Source of the DNA: Acidimicrobiia bacterium
GTDB lineage: Bacteria; Actinomycetota; Acidimicrobiia; Spongiisociales; ZC4RG35
DNA: 64,000 nt
Assembly: GCA_017577575.1 (NCBI GenBank)
Contig: PKRG01000002.1
Coordinates: forward strand, 124,001 to 188,000
Direction of reading: 5' to 3'
Shown here: positions 49,853-57,616 of the stretch, piece after piece
How positions within the stretch are numbered: position 1 is the first letter of the stretch
Layout of the letters: each line of letters opens with the position of its first letter
Program-made: the position numbers and the translations under genes
The notes under the pieces: model-generated
Seen by the model: the letters and a program-made list of their open reading frames with translations, nothing else
Databases searched by the model: none
What the model was told of the DNA's origin: nothing

Positions 49853-51049
49853 TCAGGCGTTGACGACCCGATCGACGAACTCGCCGGTGTCCTTGTCCTT
49901 GAGGATCAGCTTGCGACGGCCGTCGGGCAGCACTTCCGCCTTGATGACGGTGTGACCCTCGTAGGTCTCGGGCTCGACGCTGATCCGCGGCGTCGTCCCG
50001 TGGCGCCACTCCATCTCCACCGGCACCCAGGTGCGCTCCCGGGCAGAGCGGTAGCAGGCGTCCATGACGGCGTTGACGACGTAACCGTCGTAGAAGGTCT
50101 CTGTCGGCTGGCGGCCTTCCTCCATCGCTGAGAACATGTCGGCGAACATGTCGACGTAGCCCAGCTCCGACACCTCGTCGCCGACCGGGAACAGCCACCC
50201 GGCGTCGGTCTCGGCCTTCTCGGCGACGTACCCGCCGGAGCCGCCGGCGGTGAACATCTCGAACCCGGTGCGGAGGAAGTGGTTCAGCCAGATGGTTCCG
50301 TGGGTGCCGGCCACCTCGTCACGGAGGTCCATGCCGCCGCGGAACGTCCACGACACCTCGAACTGGCCGATGGCGCCCGATTCGAAACGGATGAGGGCGA
50401 TGGCGTTGTCCTCGTCGTCGATGGGATGGACGAAGGTGTCGGTGACACACATCACTTCGACGGGGCGGTTTTCCTTGCCCACGAAGTGACGGATGATCTC
50501 GATGCAGTGGCAGCCCAGGTCTACGATGGCGCCGCCACCGGTGAGCCGGCCGTCCCAGAACCACGCCGAGTGCGGGCCGGGGTGGGTCTCCCGGGATCGC
50601 ACCCAGGTGACCTCGCCGATCGCCCCTTCCCTGACCGAAGCCACCGCCTTCTTGGTCTTGGGTGTGTAGACGAGGTCCTCCAGGTAGCCGGCGAACACGC
50701 CCGCCGACTCCACCTTGTCGAGTATGCGCTTGGCCTCCTCGGCGTTGCGGGCGAGAGGCTTGGTGCAGAGCACCGCCTTGCCGGCGTCGGCGGCGAGGCT
50801 GATCGCCTCCTCGTGGAGGTGGTTGGGGAGCCCGACGACGACCACGTCGGTGTCGGGGTGGCCGATGGCGTCCTCGAGCGACGTGGTGTATTCGGGGATG
50901 CCCCACCGTTGGGAGAAGGCCTCTCCCCGGTCGGTCGAGCGTGAGTAGACGACCCGGACCCGGTCCCGGCTGCGGCCTCCGTGGAGGGTGGCGGTGTAGA
51001 AGTCGCCGATGAGACCGGTGCCCAGCATCGTCACGTTGTGGCTCTGCAT
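49853..51049 (-). CDS. Gfo/Idh/MocA-family dehydrogenase
   Basis: A 398-residue dehydrogenase, the second of this family in the cluster. It has MLGTGLIGDFYTATLHGG as Rossmann motif, VLCTKPLARN as catalytic Lys segment (Thr replaces the usual Glu) and IVDLGCHCIEIIRHF as the C-terminal domain's ligand strand. It is transcribed toward the SIS operon and divergently from the GMC oxidoreductase gene. A perfect GntR-type palindrome lies 24 bases before the ATG, so it joins the same regulon. Confidence 0.92.
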   Translation of the reverse strand: MQSHNVTMLGTGLIGDFYTATLHGGRSRDRVRVVYSRSTDRGEAFSQRWGIPEYTTSLEDAIGHPDTDVVVVGLPNHLHEEAISLAADAGKAVLCTKPLARNAEEAKRILDKVESAGVFAGYLEDLVYTPKTKKAVASVREGAIGEVTWVRSRETHPGPHSAWFWDGRLTGGGAIVDLGCHCIEIIRHFVGKENRPVEVMCVTDTFVHPIDDEDNAIALIRFESGAIGQFEVSWTFRGGMDLRDEVAGTHGTIWLNHFLRTGFEMFTAGGSGGYVAEKAETDAGWLFPVGDEVSELGYVDMFADMFSAMEEGRQPTETFYDGYVVNAVMDACYRSARERTWVPVEMEWRHGTTPRISVEPETYEGHTVIKAEVLPDGRRKLILKDKDTGEFVDRVVNA

Positions 51050-51072
51050 ACCTCTCCTCGCGATCCTTGGAA

Positions 51073-51084
51073 TTGTCTAGACAA
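51073..51084. promoter_or_regulatory. GntR-type operator (perfect palindrome TTGTCTAGACAA)
   Basis: A perfect 12-base palindrome 24 bases before the Gfo/Idh start at 51049 and about 106 bases before the divergent GMC gene. It is the best of the three copies and defines the consensus used for the other two. Confidence 0.75.
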
Positions 51085-51150
51085 CATAGCCATCCAGATC
51101 GCGACTCGTCGGTGATCCTGCGTGCGCGGCGGCCCCGCGTCGTGTAAGTT

Positions 51151-51168
51151 CCGGAAATCGTTTACCGG
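51151..51168. promoter_or_regulatory. Imperfect palindrome before GMC gene
   Basis: CCGGAAATC-GTTTACCGG is palindromic at 7 of 9 positions. A -10-like TAAGTT lies just upstream and an AGGAGGAGAA Shine-Dalgarno just downstream, so it would sit at the start of the GMC transcript. It differs from the GntR site, so another regulator may bind. Confidence 0.4.
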
Positions 51169-51189
51169 CAGGCAGTTAGGAGGAGAAGG

Positions 51190-52677
51190 GTGACGTCTGG
51201 ATACGACGTGGTGGTCGTGGGTGGCGGGCCGGCAGGGGCCGTCATCGCCAACCGGCTCAGCGCCGACGACAGCCGATCGGTGCTCCTGCTGGAGGCGGGG
51301 CCGGACTACGGCGACGACCCGGCGAACTGGCCGCCGGAACTGACGTTCCCCCAGCAGCAGGCGCTCGAGTCCCATTCCTGGAACCTGCACGACGCCGACA
51401 CCGGCCTGTTCCTCCCCCGTGCCCGGGTGATGGGCGGCTCGTCGTCGGTCAACGCCTGCTATTGGATCCGCGGCTCGGCGCTCGACTACGACGAGTGGGA
51501 GCGGCTCGGGAACCCGGGGTGGGGCTTCGACGGCCTCCTCCCCTACTTCCGCAAGGCCGAGTCCGACCCGATGGGCGGGCCGCTCCACGGCACCGACGGG
51601 CCGGTGAAGGTCTGGCGCACCAAGCGGTGGTCGGCAGGCGACCTCGCCTACATCGACGCCGCGGTGTCGCTCGGGCTCGCCTACGTCGAGGACATCAACG
51701 GCGACCGGACCCAGACCCCGTCGGTCGGCCCGGTCCCGAAGAACATCGTCGAGGGCAACCGCCAGAACGCCGCATTCAGCTATCTCAACCCTGCCCGTAG
51801 CCGCCCCAACCTGACGATCCGGGACCGGACGCTGGTCGACCGGGTCCTCTTCGACGGTGATCGGGCGACCGGGGTGGTCACCGCCGCCGGCGAAGAGATC
51901 GCCGCCGACCTCGTGGTGCTCGCCGCCGGGGCGTATTTCACGCCCGGGATCCTCAACCGCTCGGGCTATGGCGCCGCGGAAGCGCTGGCCGCCCTCGGGA
52001 TCGAAGTCCGCCAGGACCTGCCCGGGGTCGGCGAGAACCTCCTCGACCATCCCTTCTGCATCGGCGTGGCGGAGGGCGTGATCGCACCCGAGGCCGTCTA
52101 CCCGATGAAGCTCCAGGGTCAGGCGATGGTGCGCAGCGCCTCGGACGGCTCCCCCGACATCGACTGCCACATCTACAACGCCCAGTACTTCGACGACGAC
52201 CTGGGCCGGTGGATGATGGGCCTGGCGGTGTCGATGGTCGACGCTCGCTCCACCGGTCGCGTCTCGCTCACCTCGACCGACCCCGAGGCGCCACCCCGGA
52301 TCGAGCATCGCCACTTCTCGGAGCCGGGCGACATGGAGCGTATGTGCGACGGGATCGAAAAGGCGCTCGAGATCTTCCGGACCCCCGAGTTGGGGGCAGT
52401 CGTGGAGCCGGTCGAGGATCGGACCTGGCAGTGGAGCGACCGCGACGAGCTGCGCACCCTGGTGCGCCAGAGCTCGGACACGACCAACCACTGCTCGGGG
52501 ACGGCGAAGATGGGACCGGAGAGCGACCCGCTGTCCGTCACCGACCCGACGGGCAAGGTCTACGGCTCGGAGAACCTCTACGTGGCCGACAGCTCGCTGT
52601 TCCCGACCTGCCCGCGGGGCAACATCCATTTCGCGGTGGTGGCTGTCGCCGAAAAGATCGCCGACGGGCTCTCGTGA
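51190..52677 (+). CDS. GMC-family FAD oxidoreductase (choline dehydrogenase-like)
   Basis: A 495-residue GMC flavoenzyme. VVVVGGGPAGAVIANRLS is the FAD motif, PRARVMGGSSSVNACYW the GMC signature 1, and GAYFTPGILNRSGYG signature 2. The catalytic pair is His in TNHCSGTAKMG and His in RGNIHFAV. Members oxidise alcohols and sugars (choline, glucose, 3-position of glycosides). GTG at 51190 has AGGAGGAGAA before it. It lies at the end of the sugar cluster and before a large bidirectional terminator. Confidence 0.92.
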   Translation: MTSGYDVVVVGGGPAGAVIANRLSADDSRSVLLLEAGPDYGDDPANWPPELTFPQQQALESHSWNLHDADTGLFLPRARVMGGSSSVNACYWIRGSALDYDEWERLGNPGWGFDGLLPYFRKAESDPMGGPLHGTDGPVKVWRTKRWSAGDLAYIDAAVSLGLAYVEDINGDRTQTPSVGPVPKNIVEGNRQNAAFSYLNPARSRPNLTIRDRTLVDRVLFDGDRATGVVTAAGEEIAADLVVLAAGAYFTPGILNRSGYGAAEALAALGIEVRQDLPGVGENLLDHPFCIGVAEGVIAPEAVYPMKLQGQAMVRSASDGSPDIDCHIYNAQYFDDDLGRWMMGLAVSMVDARSTGRVSLTSTDPEAPPRIEHRHFSEPGDMERMCDGIEKALEIFRTPELGAVVEPVEDRTWQWSDRDELRTLVRQSSDTTNHCSGTAKMGPESDPLSVTDPTGKVYGSENLYVADSSLFPTCPRGNIHFAVVAVAEKIADGLS

Positions 52678-52679
52678 TC

Positions 52680-52730
52680 GTTTTGTGGTCCGGTTCCAGC
52701 GCTTCTCGCGCTGGAACCGGACCACAAAAC
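52680..52730. terminator. Bidirectional intrinsic terminator
   Basis: A perfect 23-bp stem (52680-52702 with 52708-52730) and a 5-base loop TTCTC, between the convergent GMC and IclR genes. Each arm begins GTTTTGTGG on its own strand and ends CCACAAAAC, so U- and A-tracts are built into the base of the stem and it can work both ways. Confidence 0.9.
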
Positions 52731-52734
52731 AGGA

Positions 52735-53514
52735 TCAGCGCCGCGGCAGCATGCCCACCCGTCGACTGATCTCTCGGGCGGCTTCCAAGAGATGCGGCCG
52801 GAGCTCCTTCCGCATTCGCTCGACGGTCACTCTCGAGGCGTGACACGACACGTTCATCGCCGCGATCACCTTCCCTTCCTCGTTGGTGATCGGGGCGGCG
52901 ATGGAGCGGACACCCTCTTCGAGCTCTTGGTCGACCAGGGCGTAGCCGTCGGCGCGGACCTTCTCGATGATCGCCCGGAATTGTTCGGGGTCGGTGACGG
53001 TCCGCTCCGTCAGCCGCTCGAACTTCGTGCGGGCGATGTAGGCGTCGAGCTCCTCGTCTGGTAGCCCGGCGAGCAGTACCCGCCCCATCGACGTCGGGTA
53101 GGCAGGAAGCCGCGACCCGATAGCCAGTGAGATCGTCATGATGCGCGAGGTGGGGACCCGAGCGACGTAGACGATGTCGTCGTCGTCGAGGACGGCCATC
53201 GACGAGGACTCTTTCACCGCCTCGACCAATTTCTCCATCGGCTGCTGGGCGAGCTCCACCACCTCGAACGACGACAGGTACGAGTAGCCGATGTCCAGGA
53301 CCTTGGGCGTGAGGGAGAACGTCCGATTGTTCTGGTGGACGTAGCCGAGATCCACCAGTGTGAGGAGCACCCGTCGGGCGGTGGCCCGGGTGAGGCCGGT
53401 GTTCTGGGCGACCTCGCTGAGGGTCTGGCTCTTGCGCTCCTTCGAGAACGATGTGAGGACCGCCAGCCCTCGCTCCAGGGACTGGATGAACTCGTTGCTC
53501 CTCGGCTCGGTCAT
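52735..53514 (-). CDS. IclR-family regulator (PcaR/PcaU/PobR-like)
   Basis: A 259-residue IclR-family protein. The winged helix occupies residues 10-70 (LAVLTSFSKE, SEVAQNTGLTRATARRVL), and the C-terminal effector domain runs about 90-255 (SSMAVLDDDDIVYVARVPT, YPTSMGRVLLAGL). Within this family PcaU, PcaR and PobR sense protocatechuate, beta-ketoadipate or 4-hydroxybenzoate. Its position before the CoA-transferase and pob/pca genes supports the same role. Its ATG lies 6 bases from a -10-like TAGAGT, and a palindrome upstream suggests autoregulation. Confidence 0.92.
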   Translation of the reverse strand: MTEPRSNEFIQSLERGLAVLTSFSKERKSQTLSEVAQNTGLTRATARRVLLTLVDLGYVHQNNRTFSLTPKVLDIGYSYLSSFEVVELAQQPMEKLVEAVKESSSMAVLDDDDIVYVARVPTSRIMTISLAIGSRLPAYPTSMGRVLLAGLPDEELDAYIARTKFERLTERTVTDPEQFRAIIEKVRADGYALVDQELEEGVRSIAAPITNEEGKVIAAMNVSCHASRVTVERMRKELRPHLLEAAREISRRVGMLPRR

Positions 53515-53520
53515 CCCCGA

Positions 53521-53526
53521 ACTCTA
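53521..53526 (-). promoter_or_regulatory. -10 element (TAGAGT), leaderless start of IclR gene
   Basis: TAGAGT on the minus strand, 6 bases from the ATG at 53514. The palindrome at 53536-53552 covers the -35 region. Confidence 0.5.
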
Positions 53527-53535
53527 CGGCGGTGC

Positions 53536-53552
53536 TGTTCGCCTTGCGAACA
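53536..53552. promoter_or_regulatory. Palindrome TGTTCGC-N3-GCGAACA, probable IclR operator
   Basis: A perfect 7-bp inverted repeat with a 3-base spacer, 22-38 bases before the IclR start. GTTCG half-sites recur before pobA (55276 and 55305-55310) and before livK (60163-60172), as expected for one regulator controlling the pca, pob and transport genes. Confidence 0.6.
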
Positions 53553-53557
53553 ACGGT

Positions 53558-54328
53558 TCAGGCGCTGTGCGCCGCCTCGGTTCGTGCCTTCAGGTCTCGG
53601 AGGACTGCGAGCTCCTCGGAGGTGGGGGGCTCGGTCACCCCCAGATCGTCGGCGACCTCCAGCTCCCATCCCGTCTCGGCTCTGGCTTGTTCGACGTCGA
53701 CTCCCGGATGGATGGCGACGAGCCGCAGCATGTGCGTCTGCGGATCCGGCTGGAGGACGCCGAGATCGGTGATGACGACCGTGGGCCCGGCGCCGCGATG
53801 GCCGCCACGGCCCTCTCCCCTGCGACCGAAGCCGACCGACGTGACGAAGTCGACCTCGGGGACGAATGCCCTGCGGCGGTGACGCAACATCACGATCACC
53901 TCCCGGGCCGAGGAGGCTATCTCCGGCGCCCCGCCGGCCCCCGGCAGCCTGACGTCGGGCTGGTCGTACCTTCCGATGACGGTCGTGTTGAGGTTGCCGA
54001 AGCGGTCGATCTGGGCGGCCGACAGGAACCCGACGTCGATCCGTCCGGCCTGGAGCCAGTAGGAGAACACCTCCGGGACGCTCACGACCATGTCGGCCGT
54101 TTCGGCCAGCTCGCCGTCGCCGATCGAGAGAGGCAGCACGTCGGGCGTGGTGCCGATGGTGCCCGACTCGTAGATGAGGACGACGTTGGGGGCGTGGGTG
54201 AGGCGGGCGAGGTTGGCGGCCTCGCTGGGCAAGCCGATGCCGACGAAACACACCTGGCCGTCCCGCAGGTGACGAGCTGCGGTCACCGTCATCATCTCGT
54301 CTGCGGTGTAGCTCACGCCCTCAACCAC
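53558..54328 (-). CDS. pcaJ: 3-oxoadipate CoA-transferase subunit B (CatJ/PcaJ-like)
   Basis: A 256-residue beta subunit of a family I CoA-transferase. The catalytic Glu lies in LIYESGTIG, and VGIGLPSEAANLA and FLSAAQIDRFGNLNTTVIG are typical of the glutaconate/3-oxoadipate group. It overlaps the alpha-subunit stop by 8 bases, so the pair is coupled. With pcaI it would activate beta-ketoadipate with succinyl-CoA. A different family role, such as an IpdB-like hydrolase, is possible on sequence alone; the neighbours favour pcaJ. Confidence 0.85.
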   Translation of the reverse strand: MVEGVSYTADEMMTVTAARHLRDGQVCFVGIGLPSEAANLARLTHAPNVVLIYESGTIGTTPDVLPLSIGDGELAETADMVVSVPEVFSYWLQAGRIDVGFLSAAQIDRFGNLNTTVIGRYDQPDVRLPGAGGAPEIASSAREVIVMLRHRRRAFVPEVDFVTSVGFGRRGEGRGGHRGAGPTVVITDLGVLQPDPQTHMLRLVAIHPGVDVEQARAETGWELEVADDLGVTEPPTSEELAVLRDLKARTEAAHSA

Positions 54329-55193
54329 CGAGCACCTCCTCGAGGGCGGCAGAGTCTTGGACCATGCGCAGGTACCCGCCGAAGTCCTCCTGGTCGAGGA
54401 TGTAGGCCTCCACCCACCTCCGGAAGAGGTCCGGGTCGCGGGAGATGCGGTCCCACTCGGTGTAGAAGCGGTTGTCGCGTTTGCTGTAACCGAGCGAGTA
54501 CGACGGATGGGACCCTCCCGGCACCGGAGCGATGGCGGTGACCGTCCAGTGGGGAAGCATCACGTGGTTGGGGCCGTTTCGATCGAGTTCGTCGACGATC
54601 TCCTCCACGGTGACGATCACGGTGGTCGCCGCCAGCGCCGCCTCCCGTTGCACGCCGGTGATGCCCCACAGGCCGACATTGCCCGAGCGGTCGGCTTGCT
54701 GGGCGTGGATGATCGTCACGTCGGGGTTCAGGGCCGGGACCGCAGCCACTTCCTCACCCGTGAACGGGCATTCGATCTGGGCAACAGTCGTGTGCTGCAC
54801 CAGGTCGGATCCTTTGTATCCCCGCAGGATCCCGAAGGGGAGACCCGACGCCCCCGCCGCGTAGCGGGTGGCCATGCCGGCGTGGCTGTGCTCCTCTAGC
54901 TCCAGAGGGCGGGGATATCCGTTCTCCACCGCGTCCCGGAACCGATGCAATGATCCGACGCCGGGATTCCCACCCCACGAGAACACGAGCTTTCGGGCGC
55001 ACCCCATCCCGATGAGCTGGTCGTAGATGACGTCGGGCGTCATCCGGATCAGGGTGAGGTCCTTCTTTTCCTGGCGGATCACCTCGTGGCCGGCAGCGAA
55101 GGGGATGAGATGGGTGAACCCCTCCATCGCCACCGAGACGCCGTCAGGGACGAGGTCTGCCACCGCCTCACGGAGGGTGGTGAACTCAGCCAC
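54321..55193 (-). CDS. pcaI: 3-oxoadipate CoA-transferase subunit A (CatI/PcaI-like)
   Basis: A 290-residue alpha subunit. VSVAMEGFTHLIPFAAGHE gives the N-terminal CoA-binding start, KLVFSWGGNPGVGSL the oxyanion-glycine strand and HAQQADRSGNVGLWG the late conserved segment. GTG at 55193 is 127 bases from the divergent pobA gene, so the two transcripts share a regulatory region. Converts beta-ketoadipate to its CoA ester together with pcaJ. Confidence 0.85.
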   Translation of the reverse strand: MAEFTTLREAVADLVPDGVSVAMEGFTHLIPFAAGHEVIRQEKKDLTLIRMTPDVIYDQLIGMGCARKLVFSWGGNPGVGSLHRFRDAVENGYPRPLELEEHSHAGMATRYAAGASGLPFGILRGYKGSDLVQHTTVAQIECPFTGEEVAAVPALNPDVTIIHAQQADRSGNVGLWGITGVQREAALAATTVIVTVEEIVDELDRNGPNHVMLPHWTVTAIAPVPGGSHPSYSLGYSKRDNRFYTEWDRISRDPDLFRRWVEAYILDQEDFGGYLRMVQDSAALEEVLGG

Positions 55194-55275
55194 GGCGCCG
55201 TTCCCCGTCTGCGCCGGCGAGGACCCCTGGTGTGGTTCGGTTCATTCCCCTCCGCGCTCCTCCAACTCGACCGGC

Positions 55276-55314
55276 GTTCTACATGCGCACGAGCGTACGG
55301 TGTGCGAACATAAT
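55276..55314 (+). promoter_or_regulatory. pobA promoter with PcaR-like box
   Basis: GTTCTACATGCGCAC (55276-55290) resembles the 15-base PcaR box I recall from Pseudomonas, GTTC-N7-GCAC, and an inverted GCGAAC (55305-55310) follows. The -10 CATAAT (55309-55314) is 6 bases from the ATG at 55321, so the mRNA is probably leaderless. The regulator would be the IclR-type protein at 52735. Confidence 0.55.
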
Positions 55315-55320
55315 AGCCCG

Positions 55321-56508
55321 ATGGCCATGAACGAGCTTCGGACACAGGTGGCGGTCGTCGGCGGAGGGCCCGCCGGTTCGCTCCTCGCCTACCTCCTCCG
55401 CCTCGAGGGGATCGACAGCGTCGTCATCGAGCGGCGGAGCCGAGATTACGTGCTGGGACGGGTGCGTGCCGGGGTGATCGAGCACGGGACCGCCCAGCTC
55501 CTGAGGGACGTCGGCCTCGGCGAACGGATGGACGCCGAGGGCTTCGTCCACGACGGCGTCAACCTGGCGTTCGGCGGATCGCTCCTGCGGATCGACTTCC
55601 GGGGTCTCATCGACCGGTACGTGGTCATCTACGGCCAGACCCAACTGCAACGAGACCTGTACGACGCCCTCGACCGGGCCGAGATCCCTCTCCTCGACGA
55701 GTCAGATGACGTGACCCTCGACGGCATCGAAGGAACCGAGCCGACTGTCACCTTCCGGCGTCACGGCGAGACCCACACGATCCGCTGCGACTACGTCGCC
55801 GGCTGCGACGGGGTCCACGGCGTCACCCCCCAGTACATCCCCGGTTCCCTGCGGCGCACGTACGAGCGCATCTATCCGTTCGTCTGGGTGGGTGTCCTCA
55901 GTCCCACTCCCCCCGTGAACGACGAGCTGATTTACGCCAACCACGAGACCGGGTTCGCCCTCTGCTCGATGCGCAACGAGCACCTGAGCCGCTACTACGT
56001 GCAAGGCAGCGCCGACGACTCGGTCGACGACTGGCCCGACGATCGGTTCTGGGAGACCCTCAGCCTCCGTCTCCCACCCGACGTCGCCGAGACGCTCGTG
56101 ACCGCCCCGTCGATAGACAAGATCGTCACCCCTCTGCGCAGCTTCGTGGCCGAGCCGATGAGCTTCGGCCGCCTCTACCTCGCCGGCGACGCCGCCCACA
56201 TCGTCCCCCCGACCGGGGCCAAGGGCCTCAACCTGGCGATCTCGGACGTCTACTACCTCTCCCGGGCGCTCGCCGAGCGCTACCGGACCGGCTCGGAGGA
56301 GGCGCTCCAGTCCTACTCGGACCGAGCACTGTCGCGGGTCTGGAAGGCGGTCCGCTTCTCGTGGTGGATGACCCAGCTCATGCACCGCTTCCCGGGCGTC
56401 CACGACGACTTCGACCGCAAGATCCAGCGCACCGAGCTCGAGTACCTGGCAGGCTCGGAGCATGCCCGCCGCGCGATGGCGGAGAACTACGCCGGGATGC
56501 CGCTGTGA
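55321..56508 (+). CDS. pobA: 4-hydroxybenzoate 3-monooxygenase
   Basis: FAD monooxygenase that converts 4-hydroxybenzoate to protocatechuate with NAD(P)H and oxygen. The 395-residue product has normal length. VAVVGGGPAGSLLAYLLRLE is the GxGxxG motif, ERRSRDYVLGRVRAGVIEHG is the family's substrate-side signature, DYVAGCDGVHG is the DG motif and GRLYLAGDAAHIVPPTGAKG is the GD motif. First gene of the pob-pca operon; the next gene follows within 17 bases. The frame is open further upstream, but the ATG at 55321 matches the family start. Confidence 0.95.
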   Translation: MAMNELRTQVAVVGGGPAGSLLAYLLRLEGIDSVVIERRSRDYVLGRVRAGVIEHGTAQLLRDVGLGERMDAEGFVHDGVNLAFGGSLLRIDFRGLIDRYVVIYGQTQLQRDLYDALDRAEIPLLDESDDVTLDGIEGTEPTVTFRRHGETHTIRCDYVAGCDGVHGVTPQYIPGSLRRTYERIYPFVWVGVLSPTPPVNDELIYANHETGFALCSMRNEHLSRYYVQGSADDSVDDWPDDRFWETLSLRLPPDVAETLVTAPSIDKIVTPLRSFVAEPMSFGRLYLAGDAAHIVPPTGAKGLNLAISDVYYLSRALAERYRTGSEEALQSYSDRALSRVWKAVRFSWWMTQLMHRFPGVHDDFDRKIQRTELEYLAGSEHARRAMAENYAGMPL

Positions 56509-56525
56509 GCGGTGAGGAGCAGGAA

Positions 56526-56894
56526 ATGGATCCGAAGGCAAGCGGGGAGGAGATGCGGCGGCGAGTTCTCGGGTCGGATCATGTCGACCGAGCCACCGCC
56601 GCCACCACCGATCTGGACCGCGGATTCCAGTCGTGGATCACCGACGCCATCTGGGGAGGGATCTGGACCCGGGAGAGGCTCGACCTCCGCGCCCGCAGCA
56701 TGATCACGATCGCGGTGCTCGCCGCCCTCGGCCACGACGAACTGGAGCTCCACCTGCGGGCCACGGAGAACACCGGAGTGACCGCCGAGGAGGTCAGCGA
56801 GATCCTGCTCCACGTCGCTGCATACGCCGGAGCCCCGGCGGCGAACAAGGCTTTCGAAATGGCCAAACGCGTTCTCGGAGAGGAGGCACGATGA
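56526..56894 (+). CDS. pcaC: 4-carboxymuconolactone decarboxylase
   Basis: A 122-residue member of the AhpD-like carboxymuconolactone decarboxylase family, which forms beta-ketoadipate enol-lactone. SGEEMRRRVLGSDHVDRA is the family start, and WGGIWTRERLDLRARSMITI and ELELHLRATENTGVTAEE follow. ATG at 56526 has AGGAG 8 bases upstream; a GTG at 56505 overlapping the pobA stop is the alternative. Overlaps pcaH (ATGA). Confidence 0.93.
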   Translation: MDPKASGEEMRRRVLGSDHVDRATAATTDLDRGFQSWITDAIWGGIWTRERLDLRARSMITIAVLAALGHDELELHLRATENTGVTAEEVSEILLHVAAYAGAPAANKAFEMAKRVLGEEAR

Positions 56895-57616
56895 GCGAAC
56901 CGATAGTCCGTCACTACGGACCCAAGGCGTACTCCGACCACCCGCCGTTCAAGTACCCGGACTACAAGTCGACGATCAAGCGAAGCCCGACCCACGACCC
57001 GATCAAGGTGGTCGCCACTCTCACGGAGACGACGGGTCCGGGCCCTGCCTGGGCGGAGATCACTCCCGAGGACGCCGACCTGACCACCAATGCCGGAACC
57101 GGGAGCCCTGCCATAGGCGAGCGGATCATCGTCACCGGACGGGTGCTGGACGAGAACGGCAACGGGGTACCGGACACGATCGTCGAGGTATGGCAGGCGA
57201 ACGCCTGCGGACGCTACGTGCACTGGCGGGAAACGGCGTTCCCGGCTCCCCTCGACCCGAACTTCATCGGGGTGGGCCAGTGCAAGACCGACGCGGAAGG
57301 GAACTACCGCTTCCTCACCATCAAGCCAGGCGCCTACCCGTGGGGGAACCACCCGAATGCCTGGCGGCCGCCCCACATCCACTTCTCGATCCTCGGGCCC
57401 GCCCTGGTGACCCGCCTCGTCACCCAGATGTACTTCGAGGGAGACCCTCTCCTGTTCCAGGACCCCATGTACAACAGCGTCCCCCCTCACGCCCGGGAGC
57501 GGCTCGTCGCTCGATACGACCACGACGTGACGGAGGAGAACTGGGCGCTCGGGTGGCGCTTCGACATCGTGCTGCGGGGCCCCAACGGCAACGTGGAGGA
57601 GATGGAGGAAGAATGA
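56891..57616 (+). CDS. pcaH: Protocatechuate 3,4-dioxygenase beta subunit
   Basis: Intradiol ring-cleavage dioxygenase subunit that binds the catalytic iron(III). The 241-residue product has the PcaH_N part (FKYPDYKSTIKRSP), the strand GRVLDENGNGVPDTIVEVWQ, and the iron ligands: Tyr in GRYVHWRE, Tyr in GAYPWG, and two His in RPPHIHFSI. It forms 3-carboxymuconate with pcaG. Overlaps pcaC and pcaG by 4 bases each, a fully coupled arrangement. Confidence 0.96.
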   Translation: MSEPIVRHYGPKAYSDHPPFKYPDYKSTIKRSPTHDPIKVVATLTETTGPGPAWAEITPEDADLTTNAGTGSPAIGERIIVTGRVLDENGNGVPDTIVEVWQANACGRYVHWRETAFPAPLDPNFIGVGQCKTDAEGNYRFLTIKPGAYPWGNHPNAWRPPHIHFSILGPALVTRLVTQMYFEGDPLLFQDPMYNSVPPHARERLVARYDHDVTEENWALGWRFDIVLRGPNGNVEEMEEE

